The position numbers and the translations under genes were made by a program. 64,000 nt of DNA from Saccharopolyspora phatthalungensis (GTDB lineage: Bacteria; Actinomycetota; Actinomycetes; Mycobacteriales; Pseudonocardiaceae): contig NZ_JACHIW010000001.1 in assembly GCF_014203395.1 (NCBI RefSeq), forward strand, positions 2,542,001-2,606,000, given 5' to 3'. Below are positions 42,060-53,518 of the stretch, in pieces (position 1 is the first letter of the stretch; each line of letters begins with the position of its first letter). The notes beneath the pieces were generated by a model that did not search any database, was not told the origin of the DNA, and saw nothing but the letters and a program-made list of their open reading frames with translations.

Positions 42060-43175
42060 ATGGCGGAGCGGAAAGGGCCCGAGGGGGAGCAGGCGGGACA
42101 CGACCCTGTCGAGTCCGGCCGGCACGAGGACCGTTCGCACGCGGAAGTTGCGCGGGACTCGGCTCCCGCAGAAGGGTCCGCAGACGAGGGAACGGAACTG
42201 ATCGACAACCATCGGGATTCCGACTCGGCCGAGTCTGAAACCACCGAATCCGACGCCGCGTCCGCCGGGACGGGCGGAGCCGCGGTGCTTGCTTTCCGGC
42301 AGCGTCCGGACGACCGGGACAACGACGAGCTGATCGACTTCGACGACTTCGCCGAAGAACCGATCGACCTGAGCGCGCTGCAGGCCGACGACGCGTTGCT
42401 GGACGCGCTCGGCGGAACCAACCCAGACGTGACCGCATCGGCCGACGGCGGGCGGCCCAGCCTGGAGGCGCTGCTGATCGCGTGGCGGCAGGACATCGAT
42501 GCCGCGCCGATCGGTGATCTCGTCGATGCGGAGACCGCAGCCGCGGCGATCGCGGCGGGCAGTCGCCCGCGCCGTCGGCTCAAGCGGCGGCACCTGGTTC
42601 CGGTGGCCACCGCGGCCGCGGTCCTGATGATCACGTTCACCGGTGTCGGGGTGGCCGCTCGCGACGCGCAGCCCGGCGACATGTTGTGGGGCGTGGCCCA
42701 GGTCCTTTACACCGACCATACCCGCGCGGTCGTGGCGGCGAGCTCGGCTCGGGAGGAGCTGAACACCGCCGAGGGCGCGATCGAGAAGGGCAACCGCACC
42801 GCTGCCGAGGCGGCGCTGCGTTCCGCGCAGGAGCAGATGCGCGGCGTCGACGACGAGCACGGACTCTCGGACCTGCGGGCCGCGCATGCTTCGCTGACCG
42901 CGCGGATGGACCAGGACGAGAACCACCAGACCTCGGAGCGGCCAACGTCCCAGACGCCCCCGACGCCGACCACGTCGCCGTCGCCGTCGCAGCCGTTGCC
43001 CCAACAGCCGCCTCCGACGAACAGCTCGTCGCAGCCGCCGACCTCGTCCACCCGGCCGACGCCGGAGCCCAGCACATCGCCGAGCGAGACCAGCGGTACC
43101 TCCGAACACACCTCCAGCGGCATCGGCTCCGGGCTGTTCCCGCCGCAGCAGCAGCAGAGTTCGAGTAACCCCTGA
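42060..43175 (+). CDS. rsdA: Anti-sigma-D factor, RsdA-like membrane protein
   Basis: 371 residues. A long acidic cytoplasmic part includes a conserved sigma-binding stretch near 95-150 (EEPIDLSALQADDALLDALGG ... LLIAWRQDIDAAPIG), then a basic flank RRRLKRR, a membrane helix near 178-198, a helical extracellular region and a Pro/Thr/Ser-rich tail ending in Gln/Ser. The position after the SigD-type gene matches Rv3413c. Regulated proteolysis in or near the membrane is known for RsdA and plausible here. Confidence 0.88.
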   Translation: MAERKGPEGEQAGHDPVESGRHEDRSHAEVARDSAPAEGSADEGTELIDNHRDSDSAESETTESDAASAGTGGAAVLAFRQRPDDRDNDELIDFDDFAEEPIDLSALQADDALLDALGGTNPDVTASADGGRPSLEALLIAWRQDIDAAPIGDLVDAETAAAAIAAGSRPRRRLKRRHLVPVATAAAVLMITFTGVGVAARDAQPGDMLWGVAQVLYTDHTRAVVAASSAREELNTAEGAIEKGNRTAAEAALRSAQEQMRGVDDEHGLSDLRAAHASLTARMDQDENHQTSERPTSQTPPTPTTSPSPSQPLPQQPPPTNSSSQPPTSSTRPTPEPSTSPSETSGTSEHTSSGIGSGLFPPQQQQSSSNP

Positions 43176-43183
43176 TCAAGACG

Positions 43184-43225
43184 ACAAGCAGAAGAGGGGT
43201 TCCCCACGCCGGGAACCCCTCTTCT
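43184..43225. terminator. Bidirectional terminator between rsdA and the DUF5319 gene
   Basis: Perfect 18-bp stem, AGCAGAAGAGGGGTTCCC with its exact complement, loop CACGCC. Longest perfect stem in the window; serves converging genes. Confidence 0.9.
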
Positions 43226-43248
43226 GCTGTCTGCGCCCAGAACGCGCG

Positions 43249-43641
43249 TCAGTGCGTGCTTTCGCTCTCCGTGACCCCATCGGCGTAGCCGCGGCAGTAC
43301 TCCCACGTGACGTAGTCGCTCGGGTTCGGGTCGAAGGCCGGCTCGTGCGGGCGCATCCGGCCGTCGTGCAGCAGCTGTTCGAGGCTGGAGCGCAGCAACT
43401 CCCAGTCGTGATAGTGGCATTCGCCGCAGTCCGCGCAGTCCACCACGATGCCGCGAATCCCGCGGGGCTCCAGAAGGGCCTGGTAGACGGCGAGGTCGGT
43501 CAGGTCGGCGAGCAGCTCGGCCCGCTCCTCGTCTCCGAGTGGCGGTCCGTCGTCGGCGTCGTCGTCGTGATCACCGAGTGCCATGCTCGGATCTTCCGGA
43601 TCGCCCGCGAACGGGTCTGGTGGCATCGGATCGTGCGGCAC
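43249..43641 (-). CDS. DUF5319 family protein (Rv3412-like)
   Basis: 130 residues. Acidic start (PHDPMPPDPFAGDPEDPS), central helices (LLADLTDLAVYQALLEP), then GIVVDCADCGECHYHDWELLRSSLEQLL and DYVTWEYCRGYADG, with cysteines and histidines that could bind a metal. GTG 43641 is chosen because family members start a few residues before DPLPPDPFADDP. Conserved across actinobacteria between the sigD operon and guaB; function unknown. Confidence 0.85.
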   Translation of the reverse strand: MPHDPMPPDPFAGDPEDPSMALGDHDDDADDGPPLGDEERAELLADLTDLAVYQALLEPRGIRGIVVDCADCGECHYHDWELLRSSLEQLLHDGRMRPHEPAFDPNPSDYVTWEYCRGYADGVTESESTH

Positions 43642-43768
43642 GGCCCGCACGGTACCGGCTGTGTCCACCTCGTGGGGCTGTCGGGGCGGATTTGGCCCCC
43701 TGCGGTGGTGTGGCGCACGCCTGCGCAGACGGGGCAATCGGGCCCTGACCTGTGGTCTCTATCATTGA

Positions 43769-45388
<1,620 letters not shown>

Positions 45389-45534
45389 TCAGCACCGGCC
45401 CGGCGTCGTGGCGGCGATGACCTGGTCGCGGGATCTGAAGGTCACGGCGGGCCAAGGTGCCCCGGCTGCAGGTCACCCGGATGCCGTAGAGACAATGTTT
45501 CGTTGGACATGGGTGCCGCGAGGAGGGACTGACG

Positions 45535-46665
45535 GTGCGGGATCAGGTTGAGATCGGCATGGGCCGGACGGCCATGCGCGGCTACGACTTGGATGACGTG
45601 GAAATCGTGCCGTCCCGGCGGACCCGGTCATCGAAGGATGTGTCACTGTCCTGGCAGATCGATGCCTACCGGTTCGACATCCCGCTGGTTACGCACCCGA
45701 CCGACGCGATCGTCTCACCCGCCACCGCGGTGCGTGTCGGCGAGCTCGGCGGCCTCGGCGTGCTCAACGCCGAAGGACTGTGGGCGAGGCACGAGAACGT
45801 CGAGGAGAAGATCTTCGAGGTGGTTCGCGCCGCCGAGGAGAGCAGCGACCCGGAGGCGGCGATCCGGCTGCTGCAGCAACTGCACGCCGCGCCGATCCGG
45901 AACGACCTGCTGGCCGCCGCGCTGAAGCAGGTCAAGGATTCCGGCGTCACGGTGGCGGCGCGGGTGAGCCCGCAGCACGCCGAGGAACTGACTCCGGACC
46001 TGCTCGCGGCGGGCGTCGAGATGCTGTTCGTGCAGGGCACCATCATTTCCGCCGAGCACGTGGCCCGGGACGGCGAGCCGCTGAACCTCAAGCGGTTCAT
46101 CGCCGAACTCGACGTCCCGGTTGTCGCCGGCGGGGTCGGTGATTACCGCACAGCGATGCACCTGATGCGCACCGGAGCGGCCGGGGTGATCGTCGGCTTC
46201 GGCCAGTCCCGCGCGGCCACCACTACCCAGGTGCTGGGCATCGGGGTGCCGATGGCGACCGCGATCGCGGATGCGGCCGCGGCCCGTCGCGATTACCTGG
46301 ACGAGACCGGCGGTCGCTACGTGCACGTGATCGCCGACGGTGCGCTGTCGTACTCCGGGGACATCGCCAAGGCGATCGCCTGTGGCGCCGATGCCGTGAT
46401 GCTCGGCGAGGCGTTGACCGAGTCGTCCGAGACGCCGGCGCAGGGCTACTACTGGACTTCCGCCGCCGCGCACCCGAATCTGCCGCGCAGCGAGATCGTC
46501 GGTTTCGCCGGTTCCGGGGCAGATTTGGAGCAGTTGCTGTTCGGGCCGAGCAGCGATCCGTACGGCACGCTGAACCTCTTCGGCGGCCTGCGCCGCGCGA
46601 TGGCCAAGACCGGCTACCGGGACCTTAAGGAGTTCCAGCGGGTCGGCCTGATGCTCCGCGGCTGA
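45535..46665 (+). CDS. guaB3: GuaB3-type IMP dehydrogenase-related protein
   Basis: 376 residues with the (beta/alpha)8 fold of IMPDH but no CBS domains. The active-site loop corresponding to GSICTTR reads [14 protein letters not shown], so the catalytic Cys is replaced. GuaB3 proteins occur next to guaB in actinobacteria and cyanobacteria, and a GMP reductase activity has been reported for one; activity in this organism is unproven. GTG start behind GAGGAGGG. Follows guaB by 146 bases. Confidence 0.9.
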   Translation: MRDQVEIGMGRTAMRGYDLDDVEIVPSRRTRSSKDVSLSWQIDAYRFDIPLVTHPTDAIVSPATAVRVGELGGLGVLNAEGLWARHENVEEKIFEVVRAAEESSDPEAAIRLLQQLHAAPIRNDLLAAALKQVKDSGVTVAARVSPQHAEELTPDLLAAGVEMLFVQGTIISAEHVARDGEPLNLKRFIAELDVPVVAGGVGDYRTAMHLMRTGAAGVIVGFGQSRAATTTQVLGIGVPMATAIADAAAARRDYLDETGGRYVHVIADGALSYSGDIAKAIACGADAVMLGEALTESSETPAQGYYWTSAAAHPNLPRSEIVGFAGSGADLEQLLFGPSSDPYGTLNLFGGLRRAMAKTGYRDLKEFQRVGLMLRG

Positions 46666-46783
46666 GCCTCGTTCTCCCTTGCGGGAGAGCCTTCTGAGGT
46701 TAGGGGCAAAATCGGGGATTTCGGGCCCGGTGCTGTCGTGGAGATCTAGCTACTGGCGAGTAGTTCCGTCTAATCTGTCGCGC

Positions 46784-47699
46784 ATGGCTGGACGCGGCGA
46801 AGGCGACACCGATTTCGACGTGGTCGTCATAGGTTCCGGGTTCGGCGGCAGCGTGGCTGCCCTGCGCCTGACCGAGAAGGGCTACCGCGTCGCGGTGCTC
46901 GAAGCGGGTTGTCGATTCGCCGATCATGAACTGCCCGAAACCTCCTGGGACCTGCGGAAGTTCCTCTGGGTGCCGAAGCTCGGGTGCTATGGCATCCAGC
47001 GGATCCACCTGCTGCGCAACTCTGGCGACCAAGGGCGGCGAGGGGCCGCGTTGGAAGCAGTTGTGGCAATACGTGCGGCAGCACCCGTTGCGGGCGTTGC
47101 GCATGCTGTCGGTGCGGAATTGGAGCGAGCGCACGGTGATCCTGCTGGTCACGCAGAGCCTCGACAACTCCCTGACCACCCGGTCGAAGCGGCGTTTCGG
47201 CAAGTCCCTGCTGACTTCGGAGCCGGGCCACGGCGCGCCCAACCCGACCTTCATCCCGGCCGGCGATCGGGCCAACGAGCTCGCGGCGGAGCAGATCGAC
47301 GGGATCGCCGGCGGTACCTGGGGCGAGTTATTCGGCATCCCGCTGACGGCGCATTTCCTCGGCGGCTGCCCGATTGGGGAGAATGCCGAGCGCGGGGTCA
47401 TCGACCCTTACCACCGGGCGTACGGGTATCCGACGATGTCGATCGTGGACGGTTCGGCGGTGTCCGCGAACCTCGGGGTCAACCCGTCGCTGACCATCAC
47501 CGCCCAGGCCGAGCGGGCGTTCTCGATGTGGCCGAACAAGGGCGAGAAGGACACCCGCCCGAGCCAGGACGCCGGCTACCGCCAGGTGAATCCGATCGCC
47601 CCGAAATCCCCTGCGGTTCCGGCCACCGCACCCGCGGCGCTCAAGATCTGCCAGCCCTATGGTCATCGGTCCCGCGCCGGAGCCGCCAGGTCCCGCTAA
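46784..47699 (+). pseudogene. choD-like GMC/cholesterol-oxidase-family flavoprotein with internal deletion and frameshift
   Basis: The first 79 codons encode the FAD-binding start ([24 protein letters not shown]) to IQRIHLLRN; near 47021 the reading frame changes and the C-terminal part continues as [12 protein letters not shown] to [21 protein letters not shown] and [17 protein letters not shown], ending at 47699. Intact relatives have about 570 residues; roughly half, between the two parts, is missing. Position between guaB3 and guaA equals mycobacterial choD (Rv3409c). It cannot make an active enzyme. Confidence 0.85.
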
Positions 47700-47868
47700 C
47701 CCCGCGGCACTGGCCTGCCAACGGCGTTCGAGCGGGTGCTTGCGGGAGGGGTCCGCCGTCCGGTGGTGGCTCGTGTCGCGTTTCCGGGCCGTGCAGGGTC
47801 GGTGCCGCTGTGGCCTCGGTTACCTGGGACAATGGCTGCCACCGCTCTCGCCAGGAGGTTTCGACGAC

Positions 47869-49470
47869 GTGTCCGGTACCGCAAGCAACAGGGGCGCCGA
47901 TCGCCAGGGCAAGGGGCCTGTTCTCGTTGTCGATTACGGCGCCCAGTACGCCCAGCTGATCGCGCGACGGGTGCGGGAGGCGCAGGTCTACTCCGAGGTC
48001 GTCCCGCACGACACCCCGGTCGAGGACATCGCGGGCCGCGACCCGGCCGCCATCGTGCTCTCCGGCGGTCCCGCCAGCGTCTACGCCGACGGCGCGCCGC
48101 AGGTCGATCCGGAGCTGTTCAACGCGGGCATCCCGGTCTTCGGTATCTGCTACGGCTTCCAGGCGATGACCTCCGCGCTCGGCGGCACGGTGGAGCACAC
48201 CGGTACCCGCGAGTACGGCCGCACCGAGCTGGCCATCAGCGGTGACGGCGGCACGCTGCACGCGGAGCTGCCCGGCCACCACCCGGTGTGGATGAGCCAC
48301 GGCGACTCGGTGAGCAAGGCACCCGAGGGCTTCGCCGTCACCGCCGCGACCAACGACACTCCGGTCGCTGCCTTCGAAAACCTCGACCGCCGGCTGGCCG
48401 GTGTGCAGTACCACCCCGAGGTGGTGCACTCGCCGCACGGTCAGGAGGTGCTGCGCCGGTTCCTGCACGAGATCGCCGGTGTCCGTCCGCAGTGGACCAC
48501 CGCGTCCATCGTGGACGAGACGGTGGCCGCGATCCGCGAGCAGATCGGTGACCGGCGGGCGATCTGCGGGCTGTCCGGCGGGGTGGACTCCGCGGTGGCG
48601 GCTGCCCTGGTGCACCGCGCCATCGGCGACCAGCTGACCTGCGTGTTCGTCGACCACGGCCTGCTGCGCTCCGGCGAGCGCACCCAGGTGGAGCGGGATT
48701 TCGTCGCGGCCACCGGAGTCCGGCTGGTCACTATCGACGCGGTGGACCGGTTCCTCGGCGCGCTCAGCGGCATCACCGACCCCGAGGAGAAGCGCAAGAT
48801 CATCGGCCGGGAGTTCATCCGGGTCTTCGAGCAGGCGGCCCGCGACCTGCAGGCCGAGGCGGGCGCGGCCGGCGAGCAGATCGACTTTCTCGTGCAGGGC
48901 ACGCTCTACCCGGACGTGGTGGAGTCCGGCGGCGGTACCGGTGCGGCCAACATCAAGTCCCACCACAACGTCGGCGGGCTGCCCGATGACCTCCAGTTCG
49001 AGCTGGTCGAGCCGCTGCGCGCGCTGTTCAAGGACGAGGTGCGCCGGGTCGGGCTGGAGCTGGGCCTGCCGGAGACGATCGTGCATCGGCAGCCGTTCCC
49101 CGGGCCGGGGCTGGGTATCCGGATCATCGGCGAGGTGACCGCCGCGCGGCTCGCGACGCTGCGCGCGGCCGACTCGATCGCCCGCGAGGAGCTGACCGCG
49201 GCGGGCCTGGACCGCGACATCTGGCAGTGCCCGGTGGTGCTGCTGGCCGACGTCAGGTCGGTCGGCGTCCAGGGCGACGGCCGCACCTACGGGCACCCGG
49301 TGGTGTTGCGCCCGGTGTCCAGCGAGGACGCGATGACCGCGGACTGGACCCGGCTGCCCTACGACGTGCTGGAGCGGATCTCCACCCGCATCACCAACGA
49401 GGTCGCCGACGTCAACCGGGTCACCCTCGACGTCACGTCCAAGCCGCCGGGCACCATCGAGTGGGAGTGA
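47869..49470 (+). CDS. guaA: GMP synthase (glutamine-hydrolysing)
   Basis: 533 residues, aminating XMP to GMP. Class I glutamine amidotransferase domain ([19 protein letters not shown], nucleophile in [22 protein letters not shown]), ATP pyrophosphatase loop [14 protein letters not shown] and the dimer domain ending [15 protein letters not shown] 47869 has AGGAGG ten bases upstream; the longer frame runs into the choD remnant. Confidence 0.96.
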   Translation: MSGTASNRGADRQGKGPVLVVDYGAQYAQLIARRVREAQVYSEVVPHDTPVEDIAGRDPAAIVLSGGPASVYADGAPQVDPELFNAGIPVFGICYGFQAMTSALGGTVEHTGTREYGRTELAISGDGGTLHAELPGHHPVWMSHGDSVSKAPEGFAVTAATNDTPVAAFENLDRRLAGVQYHPEVVHSPHGQEVLRRFLHEIAGVRPQWTTASIVDETVAAIREQIGDRRAICGLSGGVDSAVAAALVHRAIGDQLTCVFVDHGLLRSGERTQVERDFVAATGVRLVTIDAVDRFLGALSGITDPEEKRKIIGREFIRVFEQAARDLQAEAGAAGEQIDFLVQGTLYPDVVESGGGTGAANIKSHHNVGGLPDDLQFELVEPLRALFKDEVRRVGLELGLPETIVHRQPFPGPGLGIRIIGEVTAARLATLRAADSIAREELTAAGLDRDIWQCPVVLLADVRSVGVQGDGRTYGHPVVLRPVSSEDAMTADWTRLPYDVLERISTRITNEVADVNRVTLDVTSKPPGTIEWE

Positions 49471-49479
49471 TCCCGGGAG

Positions 49480-49509
49480 GGGCGGCGGTTTCGCGCGAAG
49501 TCGCCGCCC
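49480..49509 (+). terminator. Terminator after guaA
   Basis: GGGCGGCG / CGCCGCCC outer pairs extended by GTTTC-GCGC-GAAGT. A second palindrome, TTTCGCGCGAAA at 49531-49542, follows; both belong to the TTTC...GAAA hairpin family. Confidence 0.7.
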
Positions 49510-49554
49510 CCTCCTCGGCGCCGGTGTCGGTTTCGCGCGAAATCTCTAGAGCGC

Positions 49555-50442
49555 TCAGGACCGCGTGACGCGGACCCAGTCGACCAGGTAGCGGACGTTG
49601 CCCGCGGCGATCTTGTCCACTGTGGATTGGGGTAGGCCGAAGTAGGGTTCGTCAACGCCGTTGACGCCGTTCGGGTACTCGCCGCCGAGGGCGAAGTTCA
49701 GGATCAGGAACTGCGGGTCGTCGAACACCCAGGTGAAGCCCTTGGCCTGCATCTCCTTCTTGGTGATGCGGTAGGTCTCGGTGTCGTCGACGAAGAAGGT
49801 GAACCCGTAGGGCGTCCAGTCCACCCGGTACACGTGCCAGTCGGCCGGGTCCTTGCCCTCGAATCGCTGCCTGCCGTCGATCGGGGTGTCGCCGTGATAC
49901 TCCGGGCCGTGCATCGACACGCTGGTCCACGGCTCGCCGACATTTTCCATCACGTCGACCTCGCCGCACTCCGGCCACTGCCCACCCGTGTCGATGTTGG
50001 CACCGAGCGACCACCATGCGGGCCACAGCCCGGCAGCGGTGGCACCCTCGGGGAGCTTGAGCCGCGCCGCGTAGCTGCCATAGGTGAACTCGACCTTGCC
50101 CTGGGTCTTGATCCGGCCGGAGACGAAGTCGTAGGTCTCCCCGTCCGGGGCCTGATGGCCCGGGACGAACCGGGGGTGCAGGGCCAGCGCGCCGTTGCTC
50201 GCCCCGGTCGCCGGGTCATGGTCAAGGTAGATGGTTTCGGGCGAATCTACGTAAGCCTGTTGTTCCTGGTTGACGGTGTCGAAGTTCTCGCCGGTGACCT
50301 CGACCGTCCATTTCGAACGGTCCAGTTCCGTCCCGGTGAAATCGTCGAAGAACACCTCGGTGCGGGGCGCGGCGCAGGCATTGAGGAGTGGGATCGAGGC
50401 CAGTAAGGCAAGTGCGGCGGCGAGCAGTTGTCTGGGGGCCAT
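49555..50442 (-). CDS. Glycoside hydrolase family 16 lipoprotein (beta-glucanase-like)
   Basis: 295 residues. Lipoprotein signal with lipobox LNAC (Cys near 22), then a GH16 domain: WTVEVTGENFDTVNQEQQAY, FTYGSYAARLKLP, AWWSLGAN and the catalytic ECGEVDVMENVGE (nucleophile and acid Glu of E-V-D-V-M-E), WHVYRVDWTPYGFTFFVDD. It probably cleaves beta-1,3(-1,4)-glucans outside the cell. Isolated gene; no adjacent transporter. Confidence 0.92.
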   Translation of the reverse strand: MAPRQLLAAALALLASIPLLNACAAPRTEVFFDDFTGTELDRSKWTVEVTGENFDTVNQEQQAYVDSPETIYLDHDPATGASNGALALHPRFVPGHQAPDGETYDFVSGRIKTQGKVEFTYGSYAARLKLPEGATAAGLWPAWWSLGANIDTGGQWPECGEVDVMENVGEPWTSVSMHGPEYHGDTPIDGRQRFEGKDPADWHVYRVDWTPYGFTFFVDDTETYRITKKEMQAKGFTWVFDDPQFLILNFALGGEYPNGVNGVDEPYFGLPQSTVDKIAAGNVRYLVDWVRVTRS

Positions 50443-50615
50443 GACAGTTCCTTCGGGGGGTGGGAGCGCTCGCCCCACTCTTGCGCGCCCAGCGAGTGCA
50501 GCGGATTGATCAAGTATGCACAAAGTCCCGCGCTTGGCGGATTTTGGGACTCCGTGATTTCGCCGGACTTTCGCGGTTCTCCCGAAGACGGCCGGTGAAC
50601 AGTCCCGATCGACGG

Positions 50616-50819
50616 TCAGTTGTCCCGGCGGCTGCGGAACGAGGCGATCAGCATGGTGATCCCGATCCCGACCGCGGCGACCGCGAGCAGCCACTGTAGA
50701 TGGCCGCCGAAGCCGGCCAGCACCCCGCCGGCGACGGCGACCGAGAGCAGACCGGCTACCAGCGTGACCATGTCCGGGCCGTCCCGGTCCGGGCGCCGGG
50801 TGATCTCGTTCTCAGCCAC
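50616..50819 (-). CDS. Small two-helix membrane protein
   Basis: 67 residues: an acidic/basic start (MAENEITRRPDRDGPD), two membrane helices (VTLVAGLLSVAVAGGVLAGF and LLAVAAVGIGITMLIASF) and a basic end. It overlaps the end of the PspC gene by eight bases and is cotranscribed. Possibly an accessory of the PspC stress-response membrane protein; no family assigned. Confidence 0.75.
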   Translation of the reverse strand: MAENEITRRPDRDGPDMVTLVAGLLSVAVAGGVLAGFGGHLQWLLAVAAVGIGITMLIASFRSRRDN

Positions 50820-52038
50820 GGATGACCTCCACGTTTCCGGCGCCCACCGTCAGGTCGAGCACGAGGTTCCCGCCGCCAGGGCCGTCGTCGCCCTGGTCGA
50901 CGACGGAGCGTTCCGCCCGCCGACCGTCCGCCGAGTCGCGCAAGCACTGCACGCCGCCGATCTCGGCGGCGCACCGCGCGGTCACGTCGACTTTGGGTGG
51001 AACGCGGACGAGGATGTCACCGAACCCGACCTTGGCGCCGGTGCGCAGTTCCTGACCGTCGGCGATTCGCAAGTCTTGCATGTTGAGCACCAAGGAACCG
51101 GCCGAGCGCTGATAGTGCGGCTGGACCTGCTCGATCGAGCTGGGCGTGATCTCCTCGTTGCCCAGCCCGCCGGTGATGCCGTCGGGTGGCACCACGGCCA
51201 GCAGCATGGCCAGCGCGCCGACCGGGATCGCTGCCCCGATCAACCCGCGGCCGCCGCGCAGGAACGCGCCGGCGATCATGCCCAGCCCCAGCACGCCGAG
51301 CGCGATGGCCAGCGCGATGTCCGGCCGAGCGCCGAGCGTGGCGGCAAGACCGCCGAAGAACGCCGCCAAACCCAGGGTCGCGAAGCTGATCCAGCGCCGT
51401 CGCGGGCGTTGCGGCTCGGGTTCCTCGGGTTCGTTCGGTTCCGGCAGGTCCCAGGCGAACGGCGCGGCGCCGAGCGGATCCCAAGCCGGTGGTGTCTGCT
51501 GCGGCGTTTCGTTTGGCGGTGCCGTAACCGCTGCGCTTCCTGGGTAGACCCAGGTGTTGTCGGTAACCGGAACCGTAGGCTGCGGAGCGTCGGCGGGCGT
51601 CGGCGCGGCCGGTGCGACGCCGCGGTCGCCATAGTTGCGATGCACCAGGTAGAGCGCGCCGAGGCCGAGCGCCAGGCCGATGATCGAAGGCGAACTCGTC
51701 AGCCAGAACACGACGGGAACCAACAGCACTACCAACACCACGGCCAGCGCGGTGGACGTCGGTTGCCGGGTCGGCTCGGCCGACCCGGGTGCCGGGTCGC
51801 CTTCCTTCGGGAACAGCAGCCATCCCAGCAGGTAGAGCACCAGACCGGCACCGCCGTAGAGGGCGGCCAGGACGAAGGCGACGCGAACCAGGATCGGATC
51901 GATGCCGTACCGCACACCGATGGCCGCGGCCACGCCGCCCACCTTGCCCCCGGCGAGCGGTCGCACCGGGCGGGTCTCCCAGAAATTCCGCAAGGTGTCC
52001 TCGACACCGCCGAGGCCGGTTCGCTTCGTGCTGTTCAT
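50812..52038 (-). CDS. PspC-domain membrane protein with C-terminal adhesin-like domain
   Basis: 408 residues. PspC domain near 25-85 (RPLAGGKVGGVAAAIGVRYGIDPILVRVAFVLAAL), several membrane helices, a Pro-rich loop, further helices and a C-terminal beta-rich region (GSLVLNMQDLRIADGQELRTGAKVGFGDILVRVP). It diverges from a histidine kinase that also begins with PspC, with two identical-type operators in between (52075-52121); it is probably the main target of that two-component system, as in envelope-stress LiaRS/PspC systems. Confidence 0.88.
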   Translation of the reverse strand: MNSTKRTGLGGVEDTLRNFWETRPVRPLAGGKVGGVAAAIGVRYGIDPILVRVAFVLAALYGGAGLVLYLLGWLLFPKEGDPAPGSAEPTRQPTSTALAVVLVVLLVPVVFWLTSSPSIIGLALGLGALYLVHRNYGDRGVAPAAPTPADAPQPTVPVTDNTWVYPGSAAVTAPPNETPQQTPPAWDPLGAAPFAWDLPEPNEPEEPEPQRPRRRWISFATLGLAAFFGGLAATLGARPDIALAIALGVLGLGMIAGAFLRGGRGLIGAAIPVGALAMLLAVVPPDGITGGLGNEEITPSSIEQVQPHYQRSAGSLVLNMQDLRIADGQELRTGAKVGFGDILVRVPPKVDVTARCAAEIGGVQCLRDSADGRRAERSVVDQGDDGPGGGNLVLDLTVGAGNVEVIRG

Positions 52039-52074
52039 GGCTATCACTATCCGAGCCCGGTGCCATCGGAAGCA

Positions 52075-52121
52075 TCAGGGAGGCCCCTGAGACTGCCCGG
52101 AAAGTCAGGGACGGCCCCTGA
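52075..52121. promoter_or_regulatory. Two TCAGGG-N4/5-CCCTGA operators in the divergent PspC region
   Basis: Site 1 is TCAGGGAGGCCCCTGA (52075-52090), site 2 TCAGGGACGGCCCCTGA (52105-52121); centres lie about 30 bp, three helical turns, apart. They sit between the PspC gene and the PspC-kinase/regulator pair; likely binding sites of the LuxR-type regulator at 53519-54205. Confidence 0.65.
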
Positions 52122-52216
52122 TGCCCATGCGCGCGCGGTCTGTGACTATCGACGCTGTGAACGCCCGGAAACCTACTCGTGCGGCGGAAACGGCCGACGC
52201 AACCCAGGAGATCGCG

Positions 52217-53473
52217 ATGCCTAGCGCGACGGAGCGCCGACCGCAGGCTCCGGCGTTCGCGCAGCTGCGCCGGCGGCGCACCGGACGGTTGGTCGCCGGG
52301 GTCGCCGGTGGGGTGGCCGAGCACCTGGACCTGCCGGTGCTCTGGGTGCGCGGCGCCTTCGCGGTGCTCGCCGGGTGCGGCGGCGCGGGAATTCTGGCGT
52401 ACGCGCTGCTCTGGGTGTTCGTGCCGCAAGGCACCACAGCGGAGCGACCGATTTCGGTCAGGGAGCGCCAGCAGGGCCTCGGGCTGATCCTGCTCGGCAT
52501 CGGGGCGATGGTCGCGGTCGGCTCGCTGATCGCGTTGCCGACGTGGGTTGTGGCTCTGCTGGTGGTGGAGCTGGTCGGGGCCGCTGTCGTCTGGCGGGAG
52601 GCCGACGAATCGCAGCGCCGCCGTTGGCGGCAGGGCGCCCGGTCCGGGGTGGCCGATGCGCTGTTCGGCGGCGGCGGGCGATCGGCACTGGTGCGCATCC
52701 TGGCCGGGGCGTCGCTGGTGGTCGTGGGCATCGTGGTCTTCCTGGTCGGCACGTCTTCGATCGACGACGTCCGCTTCGGGCTGCTGGCCGTGGCCGCCAC
52801 GCTGATCGGCGTCGCCGTGCTGACCGTGCCGTGGTGGGTGCGCCTGGTGCGGGATCTCAACGTCGAGCGCGCCAGCCGGATCCGCTCGCAGGAGCGCGCC
52901 GAGATCGCCGCGCACCTGCACGACTCCGTGTTGCAGACCCTCGCGCTGATCCAGAAGCAGGCCGACTCCGAGCGCGAGGTGCGCCGCCTGGCGCGGGGTC
53001 AGGAACGCGAGCTGCGGAACTGGCTCTACGGTCCGGACGGCTACGGCTCCGATCGCCGTGCACCGGTGGAGGACGCGCCGGCCACGGCCTTCGCCGCCGA
53101 ACTGGGCCGGATCTGCGGCGAGGTGGAAGACGTCTTCGCGGTCAAGATCCAGCAGGTGGTGGTCGGCGACTGCGACCTGGACGAGCGGTTGACCGCGCAG
53201 CTCGCCGCGGCTCGCGAGGCGGTCGTCAACGCCGCCAAGCACGCGGGCGTCGCCGAGGTCAGCGTCTACGCGGAGGTGGAGTCCGCACAGGTTTCGGTGT
53301 ACGTCCGGGACCGCGGTGCCGGGTTCGACCCGGACAACGTCCCGGAGGACCGGCACGGCCTGGCCGACTCGATCCGTGGCCGCATGCAGCGGCACGGTGG
53401 CCGGGTCAAGGTGCGTACCTCGCCCGGCGCGGGGACCGAGGTGCAGATGGAAATGCCCAGGGCAGCGGCGTGA
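52217..53473 (+). CDS. Histidine kinase with N-terminal PspC domain
   Basis: 418 residues. PspC domain (LVAGVAGGVAEHLDLPVLWVRGAFAVLAG), four or five membrane helices to about 215, then a HisKA_3 dimerisation stretch with phospho-His in AAHLHDSVLQTLALIQKQA and an ATPase domain (AREAVVNAAKHAGVAEVSVYAEV, VRDRGAGFDPDNVPEDRHGLADSIRGRM). ATG 52217 has AGGAG at good distance; earlier in-frame codons would overlap the operators. Cotranscribed with the response regulator 45 bases downstream. Confidence 0.9.
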   Translation: MPSATERRPQAPAFAQLRRRRTGRLVAGVAGGVAEHLDLPVLWVRGAFAVLAGCGGAGILAYALLWVFVPQGTTAERPISVRERQQGLGLILLGIGAMVAVGSLIALPTWVVALLVVELVGAAVVWREADESQRRRWRQGARSGVADALFGGGGRSALVRILAGASLVVVGIVVFLVGTSSIDDVRFGLLAVAATLIGVAVLTVPWWVRLVRDLNVERASRIRSQERAEIAAHLHDSVLQTLALIQKQADSEREVRRLARGQERELRNWLYGPDGYGSDRRAPVEDAPATAFAAELGRICGEVEDVFAVKIQQVVVGDCDLDERLTAQLAAAREAVVNAAKHAGVAEVSVYAEVESAQVSVYVRDRGAGFDPDNVPEDRHGLADSIRGRMQRHGGRVKVRTSPGAGTEVQMEMPRAAA

Positions 53474-53518
53474 ACTCGGGTACGCTGCCGGCGAGCCCAG
53501 CGATGGAGGATGTTGATC

